Below the pieces are notes generated by a model. The model saw only the letters and a program-made list of their open reading frames with translations. It was not told the DNA's origin and ran no database searches. Shown here piece by piece: positions 10,185-19,356 of a DNA stretch of 64,000 nucleotides (position 1 is its first letter; the number at the start of each line of letters is the position of its first letter). Position numbers and translations under genes: made by a program. Source of the DNA: an uncultured Clostridium sp. (GTDB lineage: Bacteria > Bacillota > Clostridia > TANB77 > CAG-508); the NCBI GenBank assembly GCA_948469315.1, contig CAOKLQ010000006.1, positions 45,336-109,335 of the forward strand, given 5' to 3'.

Positions 10185-10312
10185 TTTAATTTCTTAAGCT
10201 AAAACTTAAGATATTCACCTCTTTCTTTTTTATAGTAGAAATTTCTAAACTATAAGTATACTATCTTTTTGCTAAGTATATTTTATTAAACTTTCTCTTT
10301 TATACTATTTTT

Positions 10313-10341
10313 ATATTAGCATAAATTTATGTTAAAGTCAA
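10313..10341 (-). promoter_or_regulatory. Promoter upstream of the 9.9-10.2 kb gene
   Basis: TTGACT, 17-bp spacer, TAATAT on the minus strand. The remaining DNA from 10342 to 10480 shows no gene and no clear structure. Confidence 0.6.
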
Positions 10342-10481
10342 ATCTTAGTTTTTCTAAATTGTAGAGGCATACCTTAGCTTTCCTATTTTTATGTCTTGAA
10401 ATTTATTTGACTAAATATTCTAATTTACGGATTGGTCCTTAGGCAACCCTTACATAAATTCTATGATTCGATTTGTTATTT

Positions 10482-10503
10482 TAGGACACAATCTCTTGTG
10501 TCC
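10482..10503 (-). terminator. Hairpin after rpoD
   Basis: AGGACACAA and TTGTGTCCT pair perfectly with a TCTC loop, a few bases past the rpoD stop. The following T run is weak. Confidence 0.65.
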
Positions 10504-10508
10504 TTATT

Positions 10509-11612
10509 TTAACCCATATAATCTTTTAATTTCTTGCTTCTACTTGGATGTCTCAATTTTCTTAATGCTTTTGCTTCTATTTGTCTTATTCTCTCACGTG
10601 TTACTTCAAATTCTCTTCCCACTTCTTCTAGTGTTCTTGCTTTTCCATCTTCTAAACCAAATCTTAGTTTTAAAACTTTGGCTTCTCTTGGTGTTAATGT
10701 GTTCATTACTTCTTCTAATTGTTCTTTTAATAGAGTATATGCCGCTGAATCTTGAGGTGCTGGTGAATCATCATCTTGTATAAAATCTCCTAAGTGACTA
10801 TCATCTTCTTCTCCTATTGGTGTTTCTAATGAAACTGGATCTTGAGCTATTTTTTGTATTTCCATTACTCTTTCAACTGGTAATTCCATTTCTTTTGCAA
10901 TTTCTTCTGGTGTTGGCTCTCTTCCCATTTGTTGCAATAAATGTCTTGATATACGTATCAACTTATTTATAGTTTCTACCATATGAACTGGTATTCTTAT
11001 TGTACGTGCTTGATCTGCTATTGCTCTTGTTATTGCTTGTCTAATCCACCAGGTTGCATATGTGCTAAACTTAAATCCTTTTGTATAATCAAATTTTTCT
11101 ACTGCTTTTATTAGTCCCATATTTCCTTCTTGTATTAAATCTAAAAATAGCATTCCTCTTCCTACATATTTTTTAGCAATACTTACAACTAATCTTAGGT
11201 TAGATTCTGCAAGCTTTTGTTTAGCCTCTTCGTCTCCCTCTAATACTTTTTTTGCTAAATCTATTTCTTCTTCATATGTAAGAAGTGGGATTTTACCTAT
11301 TTCTCTTAAATACATTCTAACAGGGTCATCTATGTTTACGCCTTCTAAATTGTTTACTGTTACTTCTTCTATTTTGACATTTTCTACTTCTTTTAAATCT
11401 TCAATATCTGGTTCATCATCATCTAAATCATCTGTTAGTTTTGCTCCTGCTTCTTCAAATGCTTCAAAAACTTTTTCAATACTATCTGGATCAACGTTTT
11501 CAAGCTTAGAGGCAAGCTCTCCATACGTTATTTTTCCATTTTTCTTTGCTTCTTCAATTATTTTTTGCACTTCATCACTAGTTTTATCTATTTTATTTTC
11601 TTCTTTACTCAT
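10509..11612 (-). CDS. rpoD: RNA polymerase primary sigma factor RpoD (SigA)
   Basis: 367 residues, the usual length for a Firmicutes primary sigma. Region 1.1 is at the N-terminus; region 1.2 begins [16 protein letters not shown]. Region 2 contains [19 protein letters not shown] and [16 protein letters not shown], which melts and contacts the -10 element. Region 4 ends with [20 protein letters not shown], the helix-turn-helix for the -35. It starts 10 nt after the dnaG stop, giving the classical dnaG-rpoD operon without rpsU. The promoters I find in the window are of the type this factor would read. Translation of its operon partner depends on two CGG shifts. Confidence 0.97.
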   Translation of the reverse strand: MSKEENKIDKTSDEVQKIIEEAKKNGKITYGELASKLENVDPDSIEKVFEAFEEAGAKLTDDLDDDEPDIEDLKEVENVKIEEVTVNNLEGVNIDDPVRMYLREIGKIPLLTYEEEIDLAKKVLEGDEEAKQKLAESNLRLVVSIAKKYVGRGMLFLDLIQEGNMGLIKAVEKFDYTKGFKFSTYATWWIRQAITRAIADQARTIRIPVHMVETINKLIRISRHLLQQMGREPTPEEIAKEMELPVERVMEIQKIAQDPVSLETPIGEEDDSHLGDFIQDDDSPAPQDSAAYTLLKEQLEEVMNTLTPREAKVLKLRFGLEDGKARTLEEVGREFEVTRERIRQIEAKALRKLRHPSRSKKLKDYMG

Positions 11613-11622
11613 ATTTCCCTCC

Positions 11623-13418
11623 TTATTTTATTTTAGAAAGTTCAATAATTATTGAGTTTAATTCATTTGCAAGTGTATTACTTTCTTTACTAGATATTTC
11701 ATTGTCTTGTAATATTGTTACAATTTCATTTCTTCTACTAATTAATTTTTCTTTTTTATATGCTTTTAATATATCTTCTATTCCTTTATCAGTTTTTTCA
11801 ATTTCATAATCCTCTGCCATAATTGCTGTAATGTGATTTATTATATTTTCATCTTCATATAATGTTGTATAATCATATATTTGGTTATTTCCGTTTTCAA
11901 ATCTCTCATATATTTTTTGCACTATTTGTTTATTAATTTCAAATTTGAAATCTTCTGGGTGTAGTTTGTCCTTTATTTTATTATATGTCTGAATTCCATT
12001 TGATATTAATATAGAAATTATTGTATTTTCTCGCTTTAGTACTGTTTTATCTATATTATTGTCTACTCTTTTTGCCAAATTATACCTTGGAGCTTTTCTT
12101 TCTAATATTTTACTTGTTCTTACATTACTATTTATTTGTTTTTTTATTTCTGAATATATAGCTTCTCTTGATATTTCGTATTCTTTTGATATCTTCTCTA
12201 TATATACTTCTTTTTCCATACTGTTTTCAACTTTTGATATAATTTTGGCTATTTCATTTAAAAATCTTATTTTGTCACTTGTATTTTCTAAATTTAAGTC
12301 TTTTTTTAGGTTTTTTATTTTAAATTCAACTAAAGAAATTGCTTCATCTACACATTTAGAAAACCTCCCGACTACCATATTTTATAATATATTCATCTGG
12401 GTCTTTTGTTTCTTTAGAATCTAATTGCAAAATTCTTAAATCAATTCCTAAATTATTTAAGATTTCTAGTCCCCTTAGAGTTGCAGCTTGCCCTGCACCA
12501 TCTGAATCATATCCTATTATAACTTGATTTGCTTGCTTTCTAAGCAGTCTTCCTTGTGCTTCTGTTAAAGCTGTTCCTAAAGATGCTACTGCATTTTCTA
12601 TTCCTCTTTCATGCAAAGATACTGCATCCATATAGCCTTCAACTATTATAATTTTTTTATTTTTCAAAGTATTTACATTGTTTAGTCCATATAGATGTCT
12701 TCCTTTGCTATATACTATTGTATCTGGAGAATTTATATATTTGGGTTTTGAATTATCTAAAACTCTTCCACCAAATGCTATAACTCTTCCTCTAACATCT
12801 TGTATTGGAAACATTAATCTATTTTGAAAACTATCATAAAATTTTCCGCTTTTTCCCTTTTTTACTAAAAATGATGCTATCATTTCTTCCTGACTAAAAC
12901 CTTGTGATTTTAAGAATGTGTATAATTCATCAAACTTACAAGAATAACCTATTTGAAACTTCTTTAAAGTATTATTATCTAATTTTCTTTTTTTTACATA
13001 TTCTTGTGCTATTTTTGATGTAGGTTTATATAAATTCTCATGATAGAACTGCGCCGTTTGTTTATTTATTTCATAAACTCTAGATCTTAAATAATCTAAT
13101 TTGCTTTGTTTATCATTTTCTAATGTTGGAAGCGTAATATTGGCCCTTTGGGCTAACATTTCTACACTTTCTCTAAAATTTATTCCTTCTATTTTGCTTA
13201 TAAAATGATATACATTTCCGACCCACTCCACATCCAAAACAATGAAATATTTGTTTATTTGGTGACACAAAAAAAGAAGGAGATTTCTCATTATGAAATG
13301 GACATAGTCCTGAATAATTGCTACCCATACGTTTTAGTTTTACATATTGTGACACAATATCTACAATATCGTTGCTATTTTTTATTTCATCAATTAATTC
13401 GTCACTATATCTCACCAT
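11623..13418 (-). CDS. dnaG: DNA primase, with two +1 shifts at CGG
   Basis: Primes replication. The N-terminal CHC2 zinc ribbon ([13 protein letters not shown]...FHCFGCG) is followed at codon 67 by CGG (13218-13220), after which the zero frame fails. Skipping C gives VG-GNVYHFI and the RNA-polymerase domain, then the Toprim motifs [16 protein letters not shown] and GYDSDGAG. A second CGG at 12368-12370 ends the frame; skipping C gives [18 protein letters not shown] and the C-terminal helicase-binding region to 11623. The span is 3n+2 nt, exactly two skipped bases, for about 597 residues. As dnaG is essential, both shifts must occur efficiently if the sequence is right. Confidence 0.95.
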
Positions 13419-13511
13419 TTTATATCCTTTCTTTATTTATATATTTATTATTCGACGTATTTTTTTTAAATCCTTCTTTTATGTTACCTAAATTTTGTAT
13501 TTTATAAATAA

Positions 13512-13605
13512 GGGGACAAAACTTTTGTCTTAACAAAAACTGAACATTAACATAAAATCGCAAGTAGAAAGCTTAAAAGAAAGGCTCTGTCCCCTTGTCC
13601 CTAAT
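13512..13605. repeat. Intergenic repeat with GGGGAC...GTCCCC ends
   Basis: GGGGACAAAACTTTTGTC at the left and GGCTCTGTCCCCTTGTCCC at the right, between dnaG and carD. ACAAAA/TTTTGT forms a small hairpin. It belongs to the loose GTCCC-bounded repeat group of this genome. Confidence 0.45.
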
Positions 13606-13648
13606 ACAATAAAAAAAATTGTATAATATATACAATTCTTTTTTCGTT

Positions 13649-14225
13649 TTATGCATTTGTTGTTCCTTCAAAAGGAATAAATTTTTTAACTATTGTATCA
13701 CTCATTGCTGATACATCAACTTCATTATGTACTTTAAATTCTTCAAATGACGTGTTAATTTTATTTTCCACTATTTCTTCTATTTCTGTTTGGCTTGCAT
13801 GCTCTGTAAGGACTAGTTCACTAACTAATATTTGTCTTGCATTATTTAGCATTTTCTTTTCTCCTGTAGACAGTCCTTTCTCTTTTTGTTTAAAGCTTAA
13901 GTTTCTTACAACATCTGCAACTTCATAGATGTCACCACTTTTCATTTTATCCATATTATCTCTATAGCGTTTATTCCAGTTCATAGACATTTGAGTTTCA
14001 TTTGCTTCTAAAACACCAAATACTTTATCTGCAGCATTTTTATCTATAATTCCTCTAACACCAACTTCTTCTGCTTTAGCTGTTGGTACCATAACTTTAA
14101 CATCTCCTGGCATTTTTAGAATATAGTATGCTTGTTTTTCTCCTAATATATCTTTTTCTTCGATTGAATCTACAATCCCGTGCTCCATGCATTGGGTAAA
14201 CTATTTTATCACCTATATTAAACAA
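13649..14225 (-). CDS. carD: CarD-family transcription regulator, with +1 shift at CGG
   Basis: The obvious frame starts only at MEHGIVDSIEEKDILGEKQA, cutting off the beginning of the CarD/CdnL domain. A TTG at 14225, placed after AAAGGAGTGA, opens another frame reading MFNIGDKIVYPMHGA, the expected N-terminus. It meets in-frame CGG at 14178-14180. Skipping the C joins HGA to GIVDSIEEK. The joined span is 3n+1 nt, about 191 residues, a full-length CarD. The family binds the RNA polymerase beta subunit and stabilises open complexes. This case matters because the break was hidden by a plausible internal start. Confidence 0.92.
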
Positions 14226-14332
14226 TTAGGTCACTCCTTTCAAAATGTCTATTTTTCTTTTAACATCTTCTATATTATACTACAAAAATTACCAAAAGTC
14301 AAAGCTTTTGGCAATTAAAATTACATAATTTT

Positions 14333-14794
14333 CTATTTATTTGTTGAGCCAAATCCTCCTGTCCTTTCTCCCTCAGCATTATCATCATCTACTGTTAAGT
14401 ATTTTTGAAATATTGCTTGTCCTATTGGATCTCCTTTTTTTATTTGTATGTCTTCATCTTTTATATTATAAAAAGCAAACATTATATGTCCATCATTATC
14501 TTCATTTCCATAATAATCTTTATCTATTACACCTATACTATTTGCAAGTATTAAACCCTTTTTTCCTGGATTAGAACTTCTATTAGCTATTATTAAAACC
14601 TCATCATCTGCCATATATGCTTTAATTCCAGTTTTTACAAGTGTTGGCTTCATTCCTTTTTTTAATGATGGTACTATGCAATCCTCAGCTGCTTCTACAT
14701 CATAACCTGCAGAAAATTTCGTTTTTCTTATTGGCAAATTTATACCTTTATCTTCAAATCCTTTTGCTACTTCAAATCCACGTATTTTTTCCAT
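14333..14794 (-). CDS. dut: dUTP diphosphatase (dUTPase)
   Basis: 153 residues. FSAGYDVEAAEDCIVP, IIANRSSNPGKKGLILANSIGVID (motifs 2 and 3), IKKGDPIGQAIF and the C-terminal RTGGFGSTNK (motif 5, closing the active site) mark a trimeric dUTPase. It hydrolyses dUTP to dUMP, keeping uracil out of DNA. The sequence between motifs 3 and 4 (DKDYYGNEDNDGHIMFAFYN) resembles a Clostridia subtype. A good GAAGG site precedes the ATG. No sign of disruption. Confidence 0.93.
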   Translation of the reverse strand: MEKIRGFEVAKGFEDKGINLPIRKTKFSAGYDVEAAEDCIVPSLKKGMKPTLVKTGIKAYMADDEVLIIANRSSNPGKKGLILANSIGVIDKDYYGNEDNDGHIMFAFYNIKDEDIQIKKGDPIGQAIFQKYLTVDDDNAEGERTGGFGSTNK

Positions 14795-14865
14795 CTCATT
14801 TCTTCCTTCCTTATTTAATTTATCTTATTTTTATATTATTTATTCTGTTTTGTCAAGATAACTTT

Positions 14866-15522
14866 TTATTCAAATTCTATTCCTTCTATACAATAATCAT
14901 ATATAAATTGTGTTATTTCTTCTTTTTTATTTGTTGTATAATATTTAGATAGTAATTTCATAAATTGCTCTAATTTATTGTCTGGCACTTTTATTATTCC
15001 ATTTCCATTTTCTATCATTATTTTATTTGCACAAATTGTACTTGTTCGTTTATTTCCATCCCAAAATAGCTGTTCTTTCATTCAATAAAGCATATATTCA
15101 ATTGCTCTTTGTGTTGTGTTTTTAATTTCTAAAATTTCTTCTATTTCTCCTTTTACAATGTCTTTACTTGGGATTTCTGGTATATAACTTGTTCCTGAAA
15201 TATATACCTTTGTATTTCTTAAATTTCCCTATTCTAAACTCTCATTTCTCGCAACATATTCATTTATTTTACATATAAAATCTAAATTAAATTTACAATT
15301 TATATTATTTATTACATATTTCCAAGCATCTCTTAAATTTAATATACATTGTATTTCATCTACCTTTAATTCTGAAACATTTATTCCTTCTAAAATAGCC
15401 ATTGTCTGGGGAAAAGTTATATTAATTCCTTCCATTCTAGCATTTGCATATACATTATCTACTAAATTTCTTTTTGCTCTAAAAATATTTTGCTCTAATG
15501 TTAAATTATACTTATCTTTCAT
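14866..15522 (-). pseudogene. Fic-domain protein gene with two nonsense codons
   Basis: One continuous frame reads as a Fic/DOC protein interrupted by two stops. The N-terminal part ends YVARNESLE then TAG (15229-15231), where relatives have tryptophan (ESLEWG). Reading continues GNLRN...ISGTSYIPEIPSKD, then YMLY, TGA, MKEQLFWDGNKRTS. FWDGNKRT is part of the Fic catalytic loop HxFxxGNGR in the degenerate form seen in some families. Both stops are single-base changes from sensible codons and neither is at CGG. The AMPylation enzyme or toxin is therefore likely dead; readthrough is a remote alternative. Confidence 0.75.
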
Positions 15523-15547
15523 TTTAGCCTTTTAGCCTCCAAGCAAT

Positions 15548-15589
15548 AAAAAAGTTTCTTTAATAATTATATATTAAAGAAACTTTTTT
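15548..15589 (-). terminator. Strong AT hairpin between rimO and the fic pseudogene
   Basis: AAAAAAGTTTCTTTAAT pairs with ATTAAAGAAACTTTTTT, with flanking A and T runs on both sides, so it can work in either direction. Confidence 0.8.
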
Positions 15590-15626
15590 GTAAACTGCTA
15601 TCTTACTTAATTTTTCTATTTTTAAG

Positions 15627-15680
15627 ACATGTCCCTTAATCCGACAAAGTGTCGGATTGGGGGCTGTCCCCAATGGTTCC
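15627..15680. repeat. GTCCC-type repeat forming the rimO 3' end
   Basis: Two small hairpins, ATCCGACA...TGTCGGAT and ATTGGGG...CCCCAAT, in a stretch with GTCCC ends. The rimO stop codon falls inside it. Confidence 0.6.
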
Positions 15681-16974
15681 TATTAAATCATAGTTTTTAT
15701 AATTTGTGATCTTCACATCTATAAATTTTCCAATAAGATCTAAATTATCAGTATTTTTAACATATACTATTCCATCTTCATCTGGTACATCCATATATGT
15801 TCTTCCTATTAAATATTTTGCGTCAAACGATTTATTTTCTATTAATACTTTGTATGTTTTTCCTATTTTTTGATTACCTTTTTCATCTGATATTTTTGCT
15901 TGCAAGCTCATTATTTTATTATATCTGCTTTTTTTCGTATTTCCATGAATTTGGTTTGGTAGCCTCTCGGCTGGTGTTCCATCTTCTTTTGAATATGTAA
16001 ATGCTCCCATTCTATCAAAATGAGCCCATTTTACAAATTGGCATAGTTTATCAAAATCTTCTTTCGTTTCTCCTGGAAATCCTACAATTAGTGATGTTCT
16101 TATTATTACATCTGGAATTTGTTTTCTTATTTTTGTTATTAACTTTTTTATACTTTCTTCATTACTTTTTCTATTCATTCTTTTAAGTACTGTATTTGAT
16201 ATATGTTGTATCGGAATATCAAAATAATTGCATATTTTATCATTTTGTTTTACAACTTGTATTAGCTTATCTGTTATTGTTTCTGGATATGCATATAAAA
16301 ATCTTATCCATTTAAATCCTTCTATTTTGCAAAGTTCTTCTAGTAAATGTGCTAAGCATGGCCTTCCATATATGTCTATTCCATATTTTGTTGTATCTTG
16401 TGCAATTACTATTAATTCTTTTATTCCTTTTTTAGCAAGCATTTTTGCTTCTTCTAAAATATCTTCCATTTTTCTACTTACAAATTCGCCTCTAATGTAT
16501 GGAATTGCACAATATGTACATCTGTTACTACAGCCTTCTGCAATTTTTAGGTATGCCGTTGTTTTTCCTGTTGAAATTTCGCGATTTTTATATTCCATAT
16601 TATTGTATGAATTTTGTATTTTTAAATTTATAGTATCTTCTATTTTTTCCCAAATGTCCTCATATTCTTTTATTGATACAAATAAGTCTACTTCTGGCAG
16701 TAATTTTTCTAAATCATTTTTATATCTTTGAACTAGACATCCTGTTACTATTAAAAATTTGCATTTTTGCTTTTTATATTCTGACATTTCTAATATTGTA
16801 TTTATAGCCTCCTCTTTTGCGGGTTCTATAAATCCACATGTATTAATTACTATTATCCCCGCTTCTTTTGGATTGTTTACTATTTTAAAGTTATTTTTTC
16901 TAAATAACCCTATCATCATTTCTGTATCTACTAAATTTTTACTGCATCCGAAGTGATACAAATCCTACTTTCAT
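15636..16974 (-). CDS. rimO: Ribosomal protein uS12 methylthiotransferase RimO, +1 shift at CGG
   Basis: RimO adds a methylthio group to Asp of ribosomal protein S12 using two 4Fe-4S clusters. The apparent frame begins MYHFGCSKNLVD, but the natural start is the ATG at 16974, after AAAGGAAAGTAAG, giving MKVGFVSL then CGG (16948-16950). Skipping C yields G-CSKNLVDTE, restoring the invariant LGCSKN motif. The radical SAM motif CSNRCTYCAIP and a C-terminal TRAM domain follow. The joined span is 3n+1 nt, about 445 residues. The last dozen residues (GDSPQSDTLSD) are encoded by an intergenic repeat rather than the usual RimO ending. Confidence 0.95.
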
Positions 16975-17003
16975 CTTACTTTCCTTTCTATCTTTAATAA
17001 AAA

Positions 17004-17021
17004 GGAGCTTATATAAGCTCC
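17004..17021 (-). terminator. Terminator of the 57-residue gene
   Basis: GGAGCTTATATAAGCTCC, then TTTTTATT on the minus strand, 10 nt past the stop. Confidence 0.75.
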
Positions 17022-17030
17022 CAAATAACT

Positions 17031-17204
17031 TTACACAACTGCTTCATAATTTGGATGAGATTGAACTGCCATTCTTATGTCAAAGTCCTCGACATCATAT
17101 AATAATCTTAATTCTTTTGCAGGTGTTTCTGGATCATCTGCAATTTTTAGCAGTTCTTCTTTCAAAATCCCATTCATAAAATAAACTGTTGTGTCGCTTT
17201 TCAT
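17031..17204 (-). CDS. Small LRV/HEAT-like protein
   Basis: 57 residues, MKSDTTVYFMNGILKEELLK onward, with good GGAGGGATT upstream and a terminator downstream. The middle and end (DDPETPAKELRLLYD, FDIRMAVQSHPN) resemble single repeats of the leucine-rich-variant/HEAT type (DxxxxVRxAVAxNPN). Such repeats usually mediate protein contacts. The function is unknown; it lies alone between rng and rimO. The gene is too short for ordinary ORF cut-offs but its signals are clear. Confidence 0.75.
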   Translation of the reverse strand: MKSDTTVYFMNGILKEELLKIADDPETPAKELRLLYDVEDFDIRMAVQSHPNYEAVV

Positions 17205-17325
17205 TTTTAATCCCTCCTTAAATTAATTTTGACGGGTTACAAAAAATCAACTTTTTTATTCTACCATTTTCTACAAAAAATGTCAAACTTTTTACTCAAG
17301 TTTTTACATTATATGTTATCCTTAC

Positions 17326-18510
17326 TTATTCATTGCTAAACATGTGCTTCCTAGTCATCTCCAGCAAATTTAACTTTGTAAATTCTAATATTTGTGTTTT
17401 TGATCTATCTTGTTTTAGTTCTTGTTTTAGTTCTTGTATTATCTGATTTTTACTTTCCTGCTTTTGCATATCTATATAGTCTATTACTATTATTCCACCT
17501 ATATCTCTTAATCTTAATTGTTTTGCTATTTCTTTGGTCGCTTCTTTATTTACTGTAAGTACTGTTTGCTCTAAATTGTCTTTTCCTACATACTTTCCTG
17601 AATTTACATCTATTGCAATTAAAGCTTCTGTTTTGTCTATTGTTATAAATCCCCCACATTTTAGCCATACTTTTCTGTTTTCACATTTTTCTATTTGCTT
17701 GTCTATATCATATTTATTTAGAATATCTTCTTTTTCTTCTAATATAAGTTCTATATTTTCATTTTCAAATTCGTTTAGTATATCTTCAATTTCCTTAAAT
17801 ATTTTTTTATTATTAACTGTTATTTTTGATATTCCTTTATCTATTATATCTGTTAATATTTTCCTTATAATTCCATTATTTTTTTCTAATGCAATAGGCT
17901 TTGATTCTTCTTTGGCCTTTTGCATTATGTTTTCCCATCTTTTTAAAAGCCTAGTTATATCTTTTTGTAATATTTCTTTTGACTTATCATTAGCAGATGT
18001 TCTTATTATTGCTCCATAACCTTTAGGTAGAATATCTTTTACTTCTTCTTTTAATTTTTCGCAATTTTGCTTTGATTCTATTTTTTGTGATACTGTTATA
18101 ATCTCAGTTTCTGGCATAAGTACTATGTATCTTCCTACTAAACTAATATGTGTAGAAACTCTAGGTCCTTTTTGATTCGCACTATCTCTTTTAACTTGTA
18201 CTAGTATATGATCACCTTGTTTTATTATTTGTTTTATATTTATTTTAGATATATCTTGTTGCTCTTGTTTTGTTATATCTACTTTTGGAAGTAAATCTTT
18301 TAGATGTATAAATGTATTTTTTGTCTCTCCTATATTTACAAAAGCGGCTTGCATTCCTTGTAATATACTTTCTACTTTTCCTAGATATATATTTCCTTCT
18401 AGTCTGTTTTTGCTTTCTTTTTCTATGTATTTTTCTACTAAAACTCCATTTTCTACTATTGCTATTGTTTTTGTTTTTTGTTTATCTTGATTTATTATTA
18501 TTTCTTGCAT
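17326..18510 (-). CDS. rng: Ribonuclease E/G family endoribonuclease
   Basis: 394 residues. The S1 domain (GNIYLGKVESILQGMQAAFVNIG) binds RNA near the N-terminus. The catalytic DNase I-like region shows IAIDVNSGKYVGKDNLEQTVLTVNKEA and IDYIDM, with the DVNSG aspartate that binds Mg2+. The C-terminal scaffold of RNase E is absent, so RNase G is the better label. It processes rRNA and mRNA 5' ends. The zinc-link CPxCxG motif near the end of RNase E/G seems missing. AAAAAGGAG ribosome binding site. No in-frame CGG. Confidence 0.92.
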   Translation of the reverse strand: MQEIIINQDKQKTKTIAIVENGVLVEKYIEKESKNRLEGNIYLGKVESILQGMQAAFVNIGETKNTFIHLKDLLPKVDITKQEQQDISKINIKQIIKQGDHILVQVKRDSANQKGPRVSTHISLVGRYIVLMPETEIITVSQKIESKQNCEKLKEEVKDILPKGYGAIIRTSANDKSKEILQKDITRLLKRWENIMQKAKEESKPIALEKNNGIIRKILTDIIDKGISKITVNNKKIFKEIEDILNEFENENIELILEEKEDILNKYDIDKQIEKCENRKVWLKCGGFITIDKTEALIAIDVNSGKYVGKDNLEQTVLTVNKEATKEIAKQLRLRDIGGIIVIDYIDMQKQESKNQIIQELKQELKQDRSKTQILEFTKLNLLEMTRKHMFSNE

Positions 18511-18523
18511 TTTTTCTCCTTTT

Positions 18524-18610
18524 TTCTAATGACAGGGGACACACTTTTTCTCTATGGTTATTTTCTGTGGTTAAAGGTATGTCCAGCTCACCTTATGTTT
18601 TATTGATGTC
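18524..18610. repeat. Type-B intergenic repeat (GGGGACACAC...GGTATGTCC)
   Basis: Shares about 75 nt with 51478-51575, including GGTTAAAGGTATGTCC and ATGTTTTATTGATGTCA. It lies between pth and rng as the other copy lies between mrdA and mreD. Confidence 0.65.
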
Positions 18611-18616
18611 ATAACG

Positions 18617-19192
18617 CTAATTTTTTTGTATGTTTTGGTTGTATTTGTTCATTGCACTATCTATTCCGTTTTGTATTATTTCGCAAGTCGCTTGCGCAGC
18701 TAGCGTTGTAGCTTTATCTAATTTGTCCCATTCTTCCATTGGTATATTTCCTAAAACATAGTTTATCATATCATTTTTGTATTTAGGTTTTCCTATTCCT
18801 ACTCTTATTCTGGTAAACTGGTTTGTATTTAGCTGCGATACTACTGACTTCATTCCATTATGAGTGCCTGGTCCACCTTGTTTTCTTAGTTTTATTAGAC
18901 CTATATCTATATCCATATCATCATATATTACAATTATGTTTTGTAGATCTATTTTATAAAAATTTATTATTTTTGAAATTGATATTCCACTTAGGTTCAT
19001 ATATGTTTGAGGTTTTAATAAAATTACCTTTTGATCACATATATTACCTTTTCCATATATTCCTTCAAATCCTGTTTTATTAATTTGTATATTGTTTTGT
19101 TTGGCTATTTTGTTTATTGTATCAAAACCCATGTTGTGCCTTGTTTTGCTGTAATCTTGTTCTGGATTTCCTAAACCTACTATTAAATACAT
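18617..19192 (-). CDS. pth: Peptidyl-tRNA hydrolase
   Basis: 191 residues. YLIVGLGNPEQDYSKTRHNMGF contains the N-terminal substrate loop with the catalytic histidine; LLKPQTYMNLSG and IYDDMDIDIG carry the active-site asparagine and aspartate; GGPGTHNGMKS is the conserved GxGxHNG loop. It frees peptides from peptidyl-tRNA that drops off the ribosome. If the cell really shifts frame at CGG, drop-off at slow CGG codons would make this enzyme relevant, though it is universal anyway. Confidence 0.96.
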   Translation of the reverse strand: MYLIVGLGNPEQDYSKTRHNMGFDTINKIAKQNNIQINKTGFEGIYGKGNICDQKVILLKPQTYMNLSGISISKIINFYKIDLQNIIVIYDDMDIDIGLIKLRKQGGPGTHNGMKSVVSQLNTNQFTRIRVGIGKPKYKNDMINYVLGNIPMEEWDKLDKATTLAAQATCEIIQNGIDSAMNKYNQNIQKN

Positions 19193-19214
19193 TTTTGTAC
19201 CTTCTTTCGTTTTT

Positions 19215-19345
19215 TATGGTTGACGTCGGTTTATTTGTGTATTTCATGTATTCTGGCCGTTCAAGCCCCCCTACATTGTTTGACATTGTTTTGTTTGTAT
19301 ATTTTTGTGCATTAGGACGCATCATGCCACGTCCCTAAAACATTT
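19215..19345. repeat. Composite intergenic repeat (two hairpin units)
   Basis: Contains the core CCCCCTACATTGTTTGACAT followed by TTTGTTTGTATATTT, then a second unit GGACGCATCATGCCACGTCCCTA. The first core is shared with 7.1, 53.1 and 55.1 kb, the second with 57.6 and 60.7 kb. Confidence 0.65.
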
Positions 19346-19356
19346 GGCACTGTTTT

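Noticed and set aside
15229..15231. UGA/UAG reassigned as sense across the genome
   Set aside because: Many intact genes end in TAG or TGA at the expected position, so the two stops in the fic gene are better explained as pseudogene decay.
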